Assembly (NCBI GenBank): GCA_015057005.1
Contig: SVFF01000001.1
Location: forward strand, 62,001 to 126,000
DNA: 64,000 nt
Reading direction: 5' to 3'
Source: Lachnospiraceae bacterium
Lineage (GTDB): Bacteria > Bacillota > Clostridia > Lachnospirales > Lachnospiraceae
Below are positions 34,073 through 43,411 of this stretch, piece by piece (position 1 is the stretch's first letter; every line of letters starts with the position of its first letter). The translations under genes and the position numbers were made by a program. The notes under the pieces are model-generated. The model did no database searches. It was given only the letters and a program-made list of their open reading frames with translations, and was not told where the DNA came from.

Positions 34073-35602
34073 TTACGCTGAAATATAGGTCAGCGGAATC
34101 TTCACCACAAAGCAGCTTCCCTCACCCTCTTTACTTGTAACGGTAATGGAGCCTCTGTGCATCAGCACAGCATTTCTGGTGATGGCCAGACCAAGACCGG
34201 TGCCGCCGCTCTCTCGGGAATGGGACTTATCCACTCTGTAAAATCGCTCATAGATATAAGCCAAGGATTCTTCCGGAATACCCACACCGGAATCCCTCAC
34301 CTCAAAGGTAAAATACTGATGATCCGCATCAAGCACTACCTTCACCCAACCATGTGCTGTGTTGTACTTGATGGCATTCTCCACCAGATTGGTCATAACC
34401 AGAGACATTTTCACCTCATCCACCTCCGCAACAACAGGGCGGATGCTCTCAAACACTACCTCCACCTCTTTTTTGCGGGCAAGAGGACGCAGACGCTTCA
34501 GGATCATTTCTGTCAGGTCATTGATATTTACAGAGGTGATATTCACCTCCTGGGCAGTCTTGTCCATCTTCACAAGCGCCAGCAGGTCCGTAATAATGCG
34601 GTTCTCTCTGTCAATCTCGGATACAATATCCTCCATAAACTCCCGGTACAGTTCTACCGGCACATCAGGCTGTGCCACCAGGGAATCAGCCAATACCTTC
34701 ATGGAAGTCATAGGTGTCTTCAGCTCGTGGGACACATTTGCCACAAATTCCTGCCTGGAATCATCCAGTGCCTTCATACGTTTCAGCAGCTGGTTAAAAG
34801 CATCTACAATGTGGATGGTCTCCACATAATCGGGAACGGAAATACTCTCATTGCTGTAACCGGCCTTCACCTCATTGATCGCGTCTGTAACTCTGGCCAA
34901 GGGTCTGGTCAGCACATTTGCCAGAAAGAAAGCCAATGCCAGGATGATTATGATCAGCACCATCTCCACCAGCAATGCATTTCTGTGCAATTCCTCCATC
35001 ATGGCCACGATACTGGCACTGGAAATACTGGTCAGCATAACCCCCTCTATTCTGGAGGTCACCTCTGCATTTGTCCCGTTTCCGGTTGTGGCAGTATTGA
35101 TAATAGGGGTCGTCAGCTCAATATAACCATGTTCCGGATCATAGTGTGTGGCATTCACTCCCTGGAAGCATCGGATTACTTCCTCGGAAATAATCGTCTT
35201 GCCCTCACTAAGGTCATATGTATCGGTGATAACCTTCAGATTGCTGTTGATGATCATAATACGGCCATCATACAAATTGGACAAAATCTCCAATTCCGCA
35301 TCGATCACTTTCCGGGAACTCATGACACTTGCATCATCAGACAGATAATCCCCCAGATAATTATTGGCAATCAAATGATTGCCAATGATCATCAACTCGT
35401 TGCTTACCTCTGTAATCCTGCGCTCCACCGCTTTCTCTTCATAATTGTCCACGATGCCGTAGCGCATGAAAATGCAGGGAACCACACCCACCAGCAAAAT
35501 GATCAGAAACAGACGTGCCCTCAAACTGCGCAGCAGTATCAACCGTTTTACTTTTTCAAATATTTTCAAAAAAAATTTTTTGATTTCTACTTTTTCCTTC
35601 AA
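34073..35602 (-). CDS. Sensor histidine kinase (WalK/MtrB-like)
   Basis: This 509-residue membrane kinase has a TM helix (about 30-48), an extracytoplasmic sensor (about 49-208), a second TM (209-229), HAMP (about 230-285), the phospho-acceptor His292 in SHELKTP, and an HATPase domain with NLVENAIKYN, DSGVGI and GTGLGLAI. The start codon appears to be TTG (35602), after AAGGCGG; no better ATG or GTG fits. It lies 24 bp after its response regulator gene and before the GerMN lipoprotein, so the three form an operon. The signal is probably cell-wall related, by analogy with WalK and MtrB. Confidence 0.9.
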   Translation of the reverse strand: MKEKVEIKKFFLKIFEKVKRLILLRSLRARLFLIILLVGVVPCIFMRYGIVDNYEEKAVERRITEVSNELMIIGNHLIANNYLGDYLSDDASVMSSRKVIDAELEILSNLYDGRIMIINSNLKVITDTYDLSEGKTIISEEVIRCFQGVNATHYDPEHGYIELTTPIINTATTGNGTNAEVTSRIEGVMLTSISSASIVAMMEELHRNALLVEMVLIIIILALAFFLANVLTRPLARVTDAINEVKAGYSNESISVPDYVETIHIVDAFNQLLKRMKALDDSRQEFVANVSHELKTPMTSMKVLADSLVAQPDVPVELYREFMEDIVSEIDRENRIITDLLALVKMDKTAQEVNITSVNINDLTEMILKRLRPLARKKEVEVVFESIRPVVAEVDEVKMSLVMTNLVENAIKYNTAHGWVKVVLDADHQYFTFEVRDSGVGIPEESLAYIYERFYRVDKSHSRESGGTGLGLAITRNAVLMHRGSITVTSKEGEGSCFVVKIPLTYISA

Positions 35603-35626
35603 AATCCAGGTCCGCCTTCCGAACAG

Positions 35627-36322
35627 TTACACATTTAAAAAGTAATAGCCCACGCCCCACTTTGTATGCACATACTTAGGCTCGCTGGGATTGCGCTCAA
35701 TCTTCTCGCGCAGTCTGCGGATATGCACATCCACAGTGCGCACATCGCCGGGATAATCCGAACCCCACACCAGCTTCAGCAGATTCTCCCTGCTGTACAC
35801 CTTATTGGGATTGCGCATCAAAAGCTCCAGCATTTCAAATTCCTTGGCAGTAAGACCCACTTCGCGCTCTCCGATATACACACGTCTGCCTTCGCAGTCC
35901 AGGCGCATATCACCGCTCTTTAATACATTGGATTCTGCTTTGGCATTGCCCTTGGGCTCTACACGGCGCATAATGGCCTTGATACGGGCCTTCACTTCCA
36001 GAATATTAAAGGGCTTTGTTATGTAATCGTCTGCACCGTATTCCAATCCCAGAATCTTGTCCATATCATCGCCTTTGGCAGTGAGCATAATAATGGGCAC
36101 TGCCGAAAACTCCCTGATCTGCTGGCACACCTCAAATCCGGTCAGCTTCGGCAACATTATATCCAATAGAATGATATCGTATTGATTGTTGCGGGCCAAT
36201 TCCAGTGCTTCCTCTCCATCATATGCACAGTCCACCAGCATGTTGTCCTGCTCCAGGCTGAAACGGATTCCTTTCACGATCAATTTCTCATCATCAACTA
36301 CTAAAACTCTCTTCTCTGCCAT
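35627..36322 (-). CDS. Response regulator, OmpR/PhoB family (WalR/MtrA-like)
   Basis: This 231-residue protein has a receiver domain with acidic pocket VVDDE and phospho-acceptor Asp54 in IILLDIMLPKL, Thr/Lys switch residues in MLTAKGDD and ITKPF, and an OmpR winged helix (about 130-230; VDVHIRRLREKIE, WGVGYYF). It resembles WalR and MtrA most. ATG 36322 follows AGGGAGAGTAGAACAG. It is the first gene of a three-gene operon with the kinase and the GerMN lipoprotein. Confidence 0.93.
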   Translation of the reverse strand: MAEKRVLVVDDEKLIVKGIRFSLEQDNMLVDCAYDGEEALELARNNQYDIILLDIMLPKLTGFEVCQQIREFSAVPIIMLTAKGDDMDKILGLEYGADDYITKPFNILEVKARIKAIMRRVEPKGNAKAESNVLKSGDMRLDCEGRRVYIGEREVGLTAKEFEMLELLMRNPNKVYSRENLLKLVWGSDYPGDVRTVDVHIRRLREKIERNPSEPKYVHTKWGVGYYFLNV

Positions 36323-36407
36323 CTGTTCTACTCTCCCTTAACTCTGCTGTCTATATTTCGGGTCTCTTTACTATGATTTACCTGATACCAAAGCCCGGTT
36401 CCGGTTT

Positions 36408-37139
36408 TTATTCCACTGTTATTTTGGTACTGATCTTGTCATACGCACTTTGCTTGATACCGGCCACCTTCATAATATCCTCCGTTCTCTCAAACGGTCC
36501 CTTCTGGGCCCTGTAAGCAATGATGGCCTGGGCTCTCGCTGTGCCGATACCCGGCAGGGTACACAAAATCGCCTCGTCTGCTGTGTTGATATTGATCAGT
36601 CCCGTGGTGCTCTCCGTCAGTATCTGTCCCGAACGTGACACTGTCATGCCCGCTCTCCAGCGCTCAGCCTCTTCTATCGTAGGAAAATAGAGCTGCTGCC
36701 CATCCTCCGCAGGCGATGCCAGATTCACATACTCCCTGTCTGCATCCGGCGCAAAACCGCCTGCCGCATCCAGGGCATCCTCTGCCCTGCTGCCTTCCGG
36801 AACTTCCACCACACCGGGGCTAAGCACCGCACCGCACACATGGACATAAATCACCGCCACCGCATCCTCTGCTGTTCCTTCGCCCCCGGAATCTCCTGTC
36901 TGATGCCCGGTCTCACACTCCGGCCTGACAGTCTCTGTGGTCTCAGAGAAATCCTCCGTCAAACCTTCCCCGGAAAACACCAGCGCTTTGTCCGCTTCCC
37001 CGCAGCCTGTCAGGGCCGCCATCACACACAGCGCAGCACCAATGCTCCGCAAGCACTTTTGATCAGTACGTATCTTTTTCTGTATTCTATTCCGTATTCT
37101 ATTCCGTATTTTTTTCAGTAATTTTTCCTGTCTCATCAT
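36408..37139 (-). CDS. ComEA-like helix-hairpin-helix lipoprotein
   Basis: The 243 residues have a strongly basic N-terminus with repeated RNRI units, a lipobox-like MAALTGC, an acidic linker, an SLBB domain (VHVCGAVLSPGVVEVPEGSR) and a ComEA-type DNA-binding HhH domain (LININTADEAILCTLPGIGT). ComEA is the surface DNA receptor that hands DNA to ComEC. Two adjacent ATGs (37139, 37136) follow GGAGAAAGGACT; either could start translation. It precedes the response regulator in the opposite sense of transcription order by 85 bp. Confidence 0.85.
   Translation of the reverse strand: MMRQEKLLKKIRNRIRNRIQKKIRTDQKCLRSIGAALCVMAALTGCGEADKALVFSGEGLTEDFSETTETVRPECETGHQTGDSGGEGTAEDAVAVIYVHVCGAVLSPGVVEVPEGSRAEDALDAAGGFAPDADREYVNLASPAEDGQQLYFPTIEEAERWRAGMTVSRSGQILTESTTGLININTADEAILCTLPGIGTARAQAIIAYRAQKGPFERTEDIMKVAGIKQSAYDKISTKITVE
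37081..37110. repeat. 12-bp direct repeat in the ComEA-like gene
   Basis: TATTCTATTCCG occurs twice in tandem followed by a partial copy, encoding the RNRI units of the basic N-terminus. Confidence 0.65.
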
Positions 37140-37278
37140 AGTCCTTTCTCCTGCCCGGTACCCCTTCGTTCCAGCTCTCACCAAACGTCTCTCCCAACCG
37201 CAGGCAAAAGGATTGCCTCTCTATGTTGACAAGCTTTATTGTAAGATACTTGCCGTTAATTTACAAGAACAAAAATAG

Positions 37279-37710
37279 CTACTTCCACTTAAAAATAACG
37301 ATTCCGGTTATGGCGATGGCCATCCCTATGGCCTTACGCCATTCCCAGGGCTGCTTCTCCACGCCGAAGAGTCCAAACAATTCTATTCCATAAGCAACGG
37401 CCAGCTGTGCCACCACGATCAGCATTACCGCCCGGGCCGGTCCCAGCGTATCCATGCTCCGGATCACCGTATAAGTAATGAACGCGCCGATAACACCTCC
37501 AAGCAGCATATATCTGGGTTCCACCCGAAGCACCTGGAAGAGCTTTCCCCGTTCCGTCACCGCCCAGATCCCCAAAGTCACAAGCAATGCCGTAAACTGC
37601 ACGAACACTCCTGCGCTCCATATACCCGAACTTTTCGTCACCTGGGTGTTGAACACCCCCTGAATACTCATCAGCGCCCCCGAAATCAGCGCAATCAAAA
37701 AACCGGCCAT
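37279..37710 (-). CDS. DMT superfamily transporter, YdcZ (DUF606) type
   Basis: This 143-residue protein has five hydrophobic helices and the YdcZ features ALISGALMSIQGVFN near the N-terminus and AVAYGIELFGLFG late. Family members are small inner-membrane drug/metabolite transporters; the substrate is unknown. I chose ATG 37710 over an in-frame GTG at 37722 because AAAGGTGG lies 8 nt before it. It lies 73 bp downstream of the solute-binding protein gene, so it may be the last gene of the long arg transcript. Confidence 0.82.
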   Translation of the reverse strand: MAGFLIALISGALMSIQGVFNTQVTKSSGIWSAGVFVQFTALLVTLGIWAVTERGKLFQVLRVEPRYMLLGGVIGAFITYTVIRSMDTLGPARAVMLIVVAQLAVAYGIELFGLFGVEKQPWEWRKAIGMAIAITGIVIFKWK

Positions 37711-37783
37711 GGGCAATACCACCTTTCTGTCTATCTGGTAGTATTTATTTTATCCCATAGTCGGTTTATTATTCCTATTCTCT

Positions 37784-39250
37784 TTACCGGGCACCTTCAA
37801 GCTGTAAGGCCATGTTGGCATCCAGTTCCTTTACCAGCGCCGTCACATCCTCACCGTTCCACACTTTGGCAAAGAGCACTTCCAGCTGCAGCCAGAAATT
37901 TTCAGTCTCCATCATTTTAGGCAGACTCACGCTTTCCCCGTATTCCTCAAAGAATACCTGCAAAAGTGCATCATCTGTATTGGCAGATTTGTTGGAGGAC
38001 ATTCTGCCGGTGCGCTCATACAGCGTTGCCGCACATTCGCCGGTCAGATACGCCGCAAAGGCATTGGCCAGCGTCTTATGCTCAGAGTAACCGTTCACCA
38101 CTACACCATTGGTCACGGAAAGTGCTCTGCTCTGAAGCTTATCGCTGACATCGGGAATTTTTGCCACACCATACTCAAAGGCAAGCTCCCCCTCTTCCTG
38201 AGCCTGTGTCAACTTCTCCAGCACATCAGTGGTACCGATGGTAAATACGATCTTGCCGTCAATAAAATCCTGCACCACGGACTGGTAATTCACAATATCA
38301 GATTCTATGGAAAAGAATTGGTTCAGCGCCTGATAAACTGTCAGACAGTCAATGGCCTCCTGATTGCAGATGTGAATGTTTTCTTCCTCATCTCCCACAT
38401 CGCCGCCAACGATCATATAATTGCCCACGAACCAGTAATTGTAGAAAATATCGGAGACATCCCACTTCATAATACCTTCCACACCCTCGGGCACATCGAA
38501 GGTATCTGCAATGTTCAAAATATCATCCACCGTGTCCGGTACTGCATTTTCCAGATATTCCAGCATCTTGGCCGCCACAGCTTCCTCATCCAATTCAGAA
38601 CTGTCTATGGGTTCACCGGTATCTGTTTCCTCATCCCCGCTTTCACCGTTTACAATCGCCTTCTCCGCCTGCTGCTTTGCCCAGGCTTCCAGATAAGTCT
38701 GATTGTACACCAAAGCGCCGGTCTCATAAAACATAGGATACGCCACAATCTTGTCCCGATAGGTGACGGCATCCAGGGCTGCCTTGGGAAAATGTGCCTC
38801 TGTGCACAGTTCCATAGGATCCTGTACCGGAGCAGCCAGGCCTGCAAGATATGCCTTCTCCAGCAGATCATTGCTGAGCAGATAGACATCCGGTGTCTGT
38901 CCGGAATGCAGCGTAGCCTCGTCTATGGCCTCCAGATATTCACTCTCGGTGCACAATACCGGCAGGACACGCACGCCCTCCCGCTCCCCGAAAGCAACTG
39001 CCGCACTATTGATGTAGTCGGTCAGGGTCTCGTCGGAATACCAGAAATATATGGTCTCCTTGCTGCTAAACCAGGACTGGCCGTTATCCTCTTCCTCATG
39101 GGTGAACTTTTTCCATAAATCCTGCAGTCCGGGCTTTAGTTCCTTCAGTCCTGATATCTCTACTTCTTTCAGCCCTGCACATCCGGATAACAGAGTGGCA
39201 GCTATGACCAACACAGCTGCCAACATAAAAATTTTTGCTTTTAATCGCAT
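37784..39250 (-). CDS. Extracellular solute-binding lipoprotein (family 1) downstream of argD
   Basis: The 488 residues start with a lipoprotein signal (ATLLSGC, acylated Cys24). The rest resembles family 1 (MalE-like) substrate-binding proteins: TIYFWYSDETL early, HSGQTPDVYLLSNDLLE, and MFYETGALVYNQTYLEAW. A Glu/Asp-rich insertion (about 200-225, GESGDEETDTGEP) is unusual. It is one of the larger binding proteins and usually would be paired with two permeases, but none is near. It begins 3 bp after the argD stop, so translation is probably coupled. The ligand is unknown. Confidence 0.82.
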   Translation of the reverse strand: MRLKAKIFMLAAVLVIAATLLSGCAGLKEVEISGLKELKPGLQDLWKKFTHEEEDNGQSWFSSKETIYFWYSDETLTDYINSAAVAFGEREGVRVLPVLCTESEYLEAIDEATLHSGQTPDVYLLSNDLLEKAYLAGLAAPVQDPMELCTEAHFPKAALDAVTYRDKIVAYPMFYETGALVYNQTYLEAWAKQQAEKAIVNGESGDEETDTGEPIDSSELDEEAVAAKMLEYLENAVPDTVDDILNIADTFDVPEGVEGIMKWDVSDIFYNYWFVGNYMIVGGDVGDEEENIHICNQEAIDCLTVYQALNQFFSIESDIVNYQSVVQDFIDGKIVFTIGTTDVLEKLTQAQEEGELAFEYGVAKIPDVSDKLQSRALSVTNGVVVNGYSEHKTLANAFAAYLTGECAATLYERTGRMSSNKSANTDDALLQVFFEEYGESVSLPKMMETENFWLQLEVLFAKVWNGEDVTALVKELDANMALQLEGAR

Positions 39251-39253
39251 ATT

Positions 39254-40450
39254 TTAACTCCGTATGCAATCCTCCAGGATTGCGATCATCTCATCAACAT
39301 GTTCTTTTTCAATAATGAGAGGAGGTACAAACCGAATGATATTTGCTCCTGCATTGATCAGGATCAGCCCCTTTTCCAGTGCCTTGCTGATAATGGCAGA
39401 AACAGGTCCGTCAAACACCAGTCCCTGCATCAGTCCGGTGCCCCGAAGCTCTGTAATGCAACCGTACTTTTCTGCAAGCTCACGCAGACGCGCTTCCAGA
39501 TAAGGCGCAACCTCTCTCACATGTTCTATTATATGGTCCTTTTCAAATAAATCAAGCACTTTTTCTACTGCTGCTGCCGCAAAGGGATTGCCGCCGTAGG
39601 TAGTGCCGTGATCTCCGGCCACCAGGGAATTCTGTCCCACTTTTTCCGTCATCAGGAACGCGCCCACCGGCACACCGCAGCCCAGCGCCTTGGCAGTGGT
39701 CATAATATCCGGTTTTACGCCGAACTTCTGCCAGGCGTACATGTAACCGGTACGGCCCATGCCGCACTGGATCTCATCCAGGATCAGCAGAATGTCCTTC
39801 TCATCACAGAGGGCTCTCACCTTTTTCAGGAAGTCCTCTGTGGCAGGCACAAGGCCGCCCTCGCCCTGCACAGTCTCCATGATAATAGCGCAGGTCTTGT
39901 CGGTGACACAGGCCAGCACACTGTCAAAATCGTTCAGATCCGCAAATTTAATATGGCCGATCATAGGTTGGAAAGCCTCGCGGTACTTGGGGTTGCCGGT
40001 CACGGACAGCGCACCCATGGTCCTTCCGTGGAAGGAATGATTCATGGCGATGATCTCATGATCGGTACAGCCGTCCTTTTGATAAGCATACTTTCTGGCT
40101 GCCTTGATGGCACCTTCCACAGCCTCCGCACCGGAGTTGGTGAAAAATACACGGTCCATACCGGATGCCTTCTTGATCTTTTTAGCAGCCTCAATAGCCG
40201 GTACGTTATAATAATAATTGGAGGTGTGCAGCAACTTGTCGATCTGTCCCTTCAGGGCATCATTGTACTCCTGATTACCGTAACCTAAGGCAAACACTGC
40301 GATACCGGAACAAAAATCCAGGTACTTTTTGCCCTCTATGTCATAAAGATATACGCCCTCTCCCTTATCCAGCACTACCTGATAACGGTTGTAGGTGTGA
40401 AGCAGAGCAGCCTCTGCCTCGTCGATATATTGTTTCATATCCATGCTCAT
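39254..40450 (-). CDS. argD: Acetylornithine aminotransferase
   Basis: This 398-residue PLP enzyme converts N-acetylglutamate semialdehyde to N-acetylornithine. Signatures are NSGAEAVEGAIKAARKYA, LDEIQCGMGRTG, the PLP lysine in TTAKALGCGVPVG and GDHGTTYGGNP. I chose ATG 40450 because GGAG lies 6 nt before it; the longer frame begins with GTG and adds nine residues. It lies between argB and the solute-binding lipoprotein in the arg operon. Confidence 0.95.
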   Translation of the reverse strand: MSMDMKQYIDEAEAALLHTYNRYQVVLDKGEGVYLYDIEGKKYLDFCSGIAVFALGYGNQEYNDALKGQIDKLLHTSNYYYNVPAIEAAKKIKKASGMDRVFFTNSGAEAVEGAIKAARKYAYQKDGCTDHEIIAMNHSFHGRTMGALSVTGNPKYREAFQPMIGHIKFADLNDFDSVLACVTDKTCAIIMETVQGEGGLVPATEDFLKKVRALCDEKDILLILDEIQCGMGRTGYMYAWQKFGVKPDIMTTAKALGCGVPVGAFLMTEKVGQNSLVAGDHGTTYGGNPFAAAAVEKVLDLFEKDHIIEHVREVAPYLEARLRELAEKYGCITELRGTGLMQGLVFDGPVSAIISKALEKGLILINAGANIIRFVPPLIIEKEHVDEMIAILEDCIRS

Positions 40451-40524
40451 ATTCTTCTCCATTCTGAAGCGCCACACAATCCCTGCTCCTTAGGCGCCCT
40501 CAACCTTCATTGCATATATGCCGG

Positions 40525-41415
40525 TCAGTTCAACATCTCATCCGCGTCGGATACCATCGCAGTACCTACGCCGTGCTTGGTGAAAATCTCCAGAAGCAGG
40601 CAGTGAGGAATGCGTCCATCCAGAATATGCACACGGTTTACGCCGTTCTTGATGGCGGAAGTACAGTTGGCCAGCTTGGGCAGCATGCCGCCTCCGATGT
40701 AACCGCCGTTTATCAATTCGTCAGCCTCGGATGCAGTAATACGGGAGATAAAAGAAGATTTATCGTTGATATCCTTGTAAAGGCCTTCAATATCGGTCAG
40801 GAATGCCAGCTTCTCTGCATGAAGGGCCTTTGCAATAGCACATGCCGCATCATCCGCGTTGATATTATAAGTCTGGAAATTGTCATCCAAGCCGATGGGG
40901 GCTACGATGGGCAGGAAATCTTTCTCCAACAGATCGTAGATCACCTTAGGATTTACACCGGTGATCTCGCCCACAAAGCCAATATCCTGACCATCGGCAT
41001 ATTTTTTCTCAACATGAAGCAGACCGCCGTCCTTGCCGCTGATACCTACTGCGCGCACACCCAGCTCTTCCACCATGCTCACCAGCTGCTTGTTCACCTT
41101 GTTCAGCACCATCTCCGCAATCTCCATGGTCTCTGCATCGGTAACACGCAGACCGTTGACAAACTTTGCCTCCTTGCCAACCTTGCCAACCCAGCGGCTG
41201 ATCTCCTTGCCGCCGCCGTGTACGATAATGGGCTTGAAGCCTACCAGCTTAAGCAGGGTCACATCCTTGATCACATTCTTCTGCAACTCTTCGTTGCTCA
41301 TGGCGCTGCCGCCGTATTTCACCACAATGATCTTGCGGTTAAAATGCTGTATATAAGGGAGTGCTTCGATGAGCACTTCCGCTTTCTGCAATACTTTTTC
41401 CATATCCTTTTCCAT
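40525..41415 (-). CDS. argB: Acetylglutamate kinase
   Basis: This 296-residue amino acid kinase phosphorylates N-acetylglutamate. It shows [29 protein letters not shown] and [12 protein letters not shown]. Kinases of this length with an N-terminal helix ([20 protein letters not shown]) are usually the hexameric, arginine-inhibited type (family knowledge). ATG 41415 follows AGAGGATACAACC, after which the frame matches the family start. Confidence 0.95.
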   Translation of the reverse strand: MEKDMEKVLQKAEVLIEALPYIQHFNRKIIVVKYGGSAMSNEELQKNVIKDVTLLKLVGFKPIIVHGGGKEISRWVGKVGKEAKFVNGLRVTDAETMEIAEMVLNKVNKQLVSMVEELGVRAVGISGKDGGLLHVEKKYADGQDIGFVGEITGVNPKVIYDLLEKDFLPIVAPIGLDDNFQTYNINADDAACAIAKALHAEKLAFLTDIEGLYKDINDKSSFISRITASEADELINGGYIGGGMLPKLANCTSAIKNGVNRVHILDGRIPHCLLLEIFTKHGVGTAMVSDADEMLN

Positions 41416-41464
41416 GGTTGTATCCTCTTTCTTTGCTTTTGTTACAATATGCTGCTGTTTTTTT

Positions 41465-41498
41465 AGGTCTTGCAAGCCTTTCAGGCTCCCTAAGACCT
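41465..41498 (-). other. Intercistronic hairpin between argJ and argB
   Basis: AGGTCTT and AAGACCT form an outer stem, AGCC and GGCT an inner one. On the minus strand A's rather than T's follow, so it is not an intrinsic terminator; it may be an mRNA processing or stability element. Confidence 0.35.
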
Positions 41499-41523
41499 AT
41501 CAGGCATTTGACTTCGCTGAATC

Positions 41524-42747
41524 TTAAGAACGATAGTCCGCATTGATCTTTACATAATCATAACTCAAATCGCAGCCCCAGGCAACAGCCTCCGCATCAC
41601 CCATATGCATGTCCACAAACGCGGTCACCTCAGGATCGGAGAGGATCCTGGTAGCCTCTTCCTCGCTGTAATCACAGGCCACGCCGTTTCCGAAGATGTG
41701 GATCCTGCCGCTTTCACTCTGGAAATACAGATCCACATTCTCAGGGTCGAACTTTGCTCCGGAATAACCCAGTGCACAGAGGATTCGTCCCCAGTTGGCA
41801 TCATGCCCGAAGATTGCAGCCTTGGTCAGGGAAGAGCAGATAACAGACTTGGCCAGGATTCTTGCGTCCTCCTTGGAAGCCGCGCCAACTATCTTACACT
41901 CAAACAGAGCCGTAGCACCTTCACCGTCGCCAGCCATCTTCTTTGCAAGGTAAGTAGTGATAAAATGCAGGGCCTCACAGAAGGTATCGTAATCAGCGCC
42001 CTCTTCAGTGATCTCTGCATTGCCTGCCAGGCCGTTTGCCAGGATCAGCAAAGTATCATTGGTGGAGGTGTCTCCGTCAACGGAAATCATATTAAAGGAA
42101 TCCACCACATCAGCACTGAGGGCCTTCTGCAGAAGTTCCTTGGAAATATTCACATCGGTAGTGATAAAGCCCAGCATGGTGCACATATTGGGGTGGATCA
42201 TACCTGAGCCCTTACACATGCCGCCCAGGGTAACGGTCTTGCCGCCGATTTCCACTTCCACAGCAATCTCCTTGTGAATGGTATCGGTGGTCATGATGGC
42301 CTTTGCTGCATCCAGCCCGGCTTCCAGGGTGTCAGCCTTTGCTTCCACCAGCTTCTTGATGCCGGCAGTAATCCTGTCCACAGGCAGCTGCATGCCGATC
42401 ACACCGGTAGATGCCACCAGCACCGCTTCAGCGGGAATGCCCAGCAATTCTCCTGCACACTTGGCCTCGGTCTCACAGCAATCAATTCCCTGTTTTCCGG
42501 TACATGCGTTGGCAACACCGGAGTTTACCACTACAGCCTGCACAAAATCAGAGTTCTCTACGATTGCTTTGTCCCAGAGTACGGGAGCTGCCTTTACCAC
42601 ATTTGTAGTAAAAGTGCCTGCTGCCTTACAGGGCACGGTACTTGCCACCAGGGCCATGTCCTTACGGTTCTTATATTTAATGGCTGCCTCTACTCCTGCT
42701 GCCTCAAATCCTTTTGCTGCGGTCACGCCGCCGGGTATCTGCTTCAT
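41524..42747 (-). CDS. argJ: Bifunctional glutamate N-acetyltransferase / ornithine acetyltransferase
   Basis: This 407-residue enzyme moves acetyl from acetylornithine to glutamate, closing the cyclic arginine pathway, and in bifunctional forms also uses acetyl-CoA. The precursor cleaves itself before a Thr in the segment CTMLGFITTD (about 189-198), making alpha and beta chains. GTFTTNVVKAAPV and STGVIGMQLP are further signatures. ATG 42747 follows AAGGAGAATGAAGTT; the open frame reaches 42888 but the extra residues are not ArgJ-like. Confidence 0.95.
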   Translation of the reverse strand: MKQIPGGVTAAKGFEAAGVEAAIKYKNRKDMALVASTVPCKAAGTFTTNVVKAAPVLWDKAIVENSDFVQAVVVNSGVANACTGKQGIDCCETEAKCAGELLGIPAEAVLVASTGVIGMQLPVDRITAGIKKLVEAKADTLEAGLDAAKAIMTTDTIHKEIAVEVEIGGKTVTLGGMCKGSGMIHPNMCTMLGFITTDVNISKELLQKALSADVVDSFNMISVDGDTSTNDTLLILANGLAGNAEITEEGADYDTFCEALHFITTYLAKKMAGDGEGATALFECKIVGAASKEDARILAKSVICSSLTKAAIFGHDANWGRILCALGYSGAKFDPENVDLYFQSESGRIHIFGNGVACDYSEEEATRILSDPEVTAFVDMHMGDAEAVAWGCDLSYDYVKINADYRS

Positions 42748-42856
42748 AACTTCATTCTCCTTCTCTTCTGTAACTTTCCTCCAGGCAACCATTTTTCCTT
42801 TGTTCGCCATCGGTCCTACAGGAAAGTACCGCTGTGCAATTACTGCACTTTCCTGT

Positions 42857-43318
42857 TTATTGGTTAAACGCCGTAATATTTTCCTCATTCAAGGTAAAAT
42901 CATAGTAATTTAAGTCTTCTCTTTTGGTCCAGCCGATGCAGTTCCAGAAAGCGTTGCCCACATCGTTCTTGGTGAATGCGATCAGGCTCACCTTGTTGAT
43001 ATCCTCTGCCTTCAGGGCATTCATGCAGTACACTACCATGGCCTTGCCGATGCCCATTCTGCGGTAATCCGCACGCACGCACACGTGATACAGACATCCC
43101 CGTCTGCCGTCATGTCCGCAGAGAATGCCTCCTACAATGGCACCGTCCTCCGCCACAGCCACCACGCTGGTATCCGGATTGCGCTTCAAAAAACGCTCCA
43201 CGCCGATATAGGAATCATCAATGCTTCGGATGCCGAAACCCTTAATGGTCATCCACAGGGCGTACAAACCATCGTAATCATCAATTGTCATTTTTCGTAT
43301 GGTGAATTGCTTGCTCAT
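42857..43318 (-). CDS. GNAT family N-acetyltransferase within the arg operon
   Basis: This 153-residue protein has the GNAT acetyl-CoA loop in VRADYRRMGIGKAM and the order beta-alpha typical of YpeA/RimI-like enzymes. The substrate is unknown. Its place between proX-like and argJ genes, in a pathway built on acetylated intermediates, hints at an amino acid or a minor N-acetylglutamate synthase role, but this is inference. The start at 43318 lies 93 bp after the proX-like gene stop. Confidence 0.85.
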   Translation of the reverse strand: MSKQFTIRKMTIDDYDGLYALWMTIKGFGIRSIDDSYIGVERFLKRNPDTSVVAVAEDGAIVGGILCGHDGRRGCLYHVCVRADYRRMGIGKAMVVYCMNALKAEDINKVSLIAFTKNDVGNAFWNCIGWTKREDLNYYDFTLNEENITAFNQ

Positions 43319-43411
43319 ACTTCTATAAACTTCCTCTTTCCTGCTTCTTTTGCTCTATTCTAAAATCTTCGGCAGTTCCTTATCTGTGGAACCGCTTCTC
43401 TGAATGCACGT

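Noticed and set aside
34157..35638. 493-codon open frame on the plus strand
   Set aside because: It lies fully antisense to the histidine kinase gene, has a His/Gln/Cys-rich composition typical of a shadow frame, and has no domain or ribosome site.
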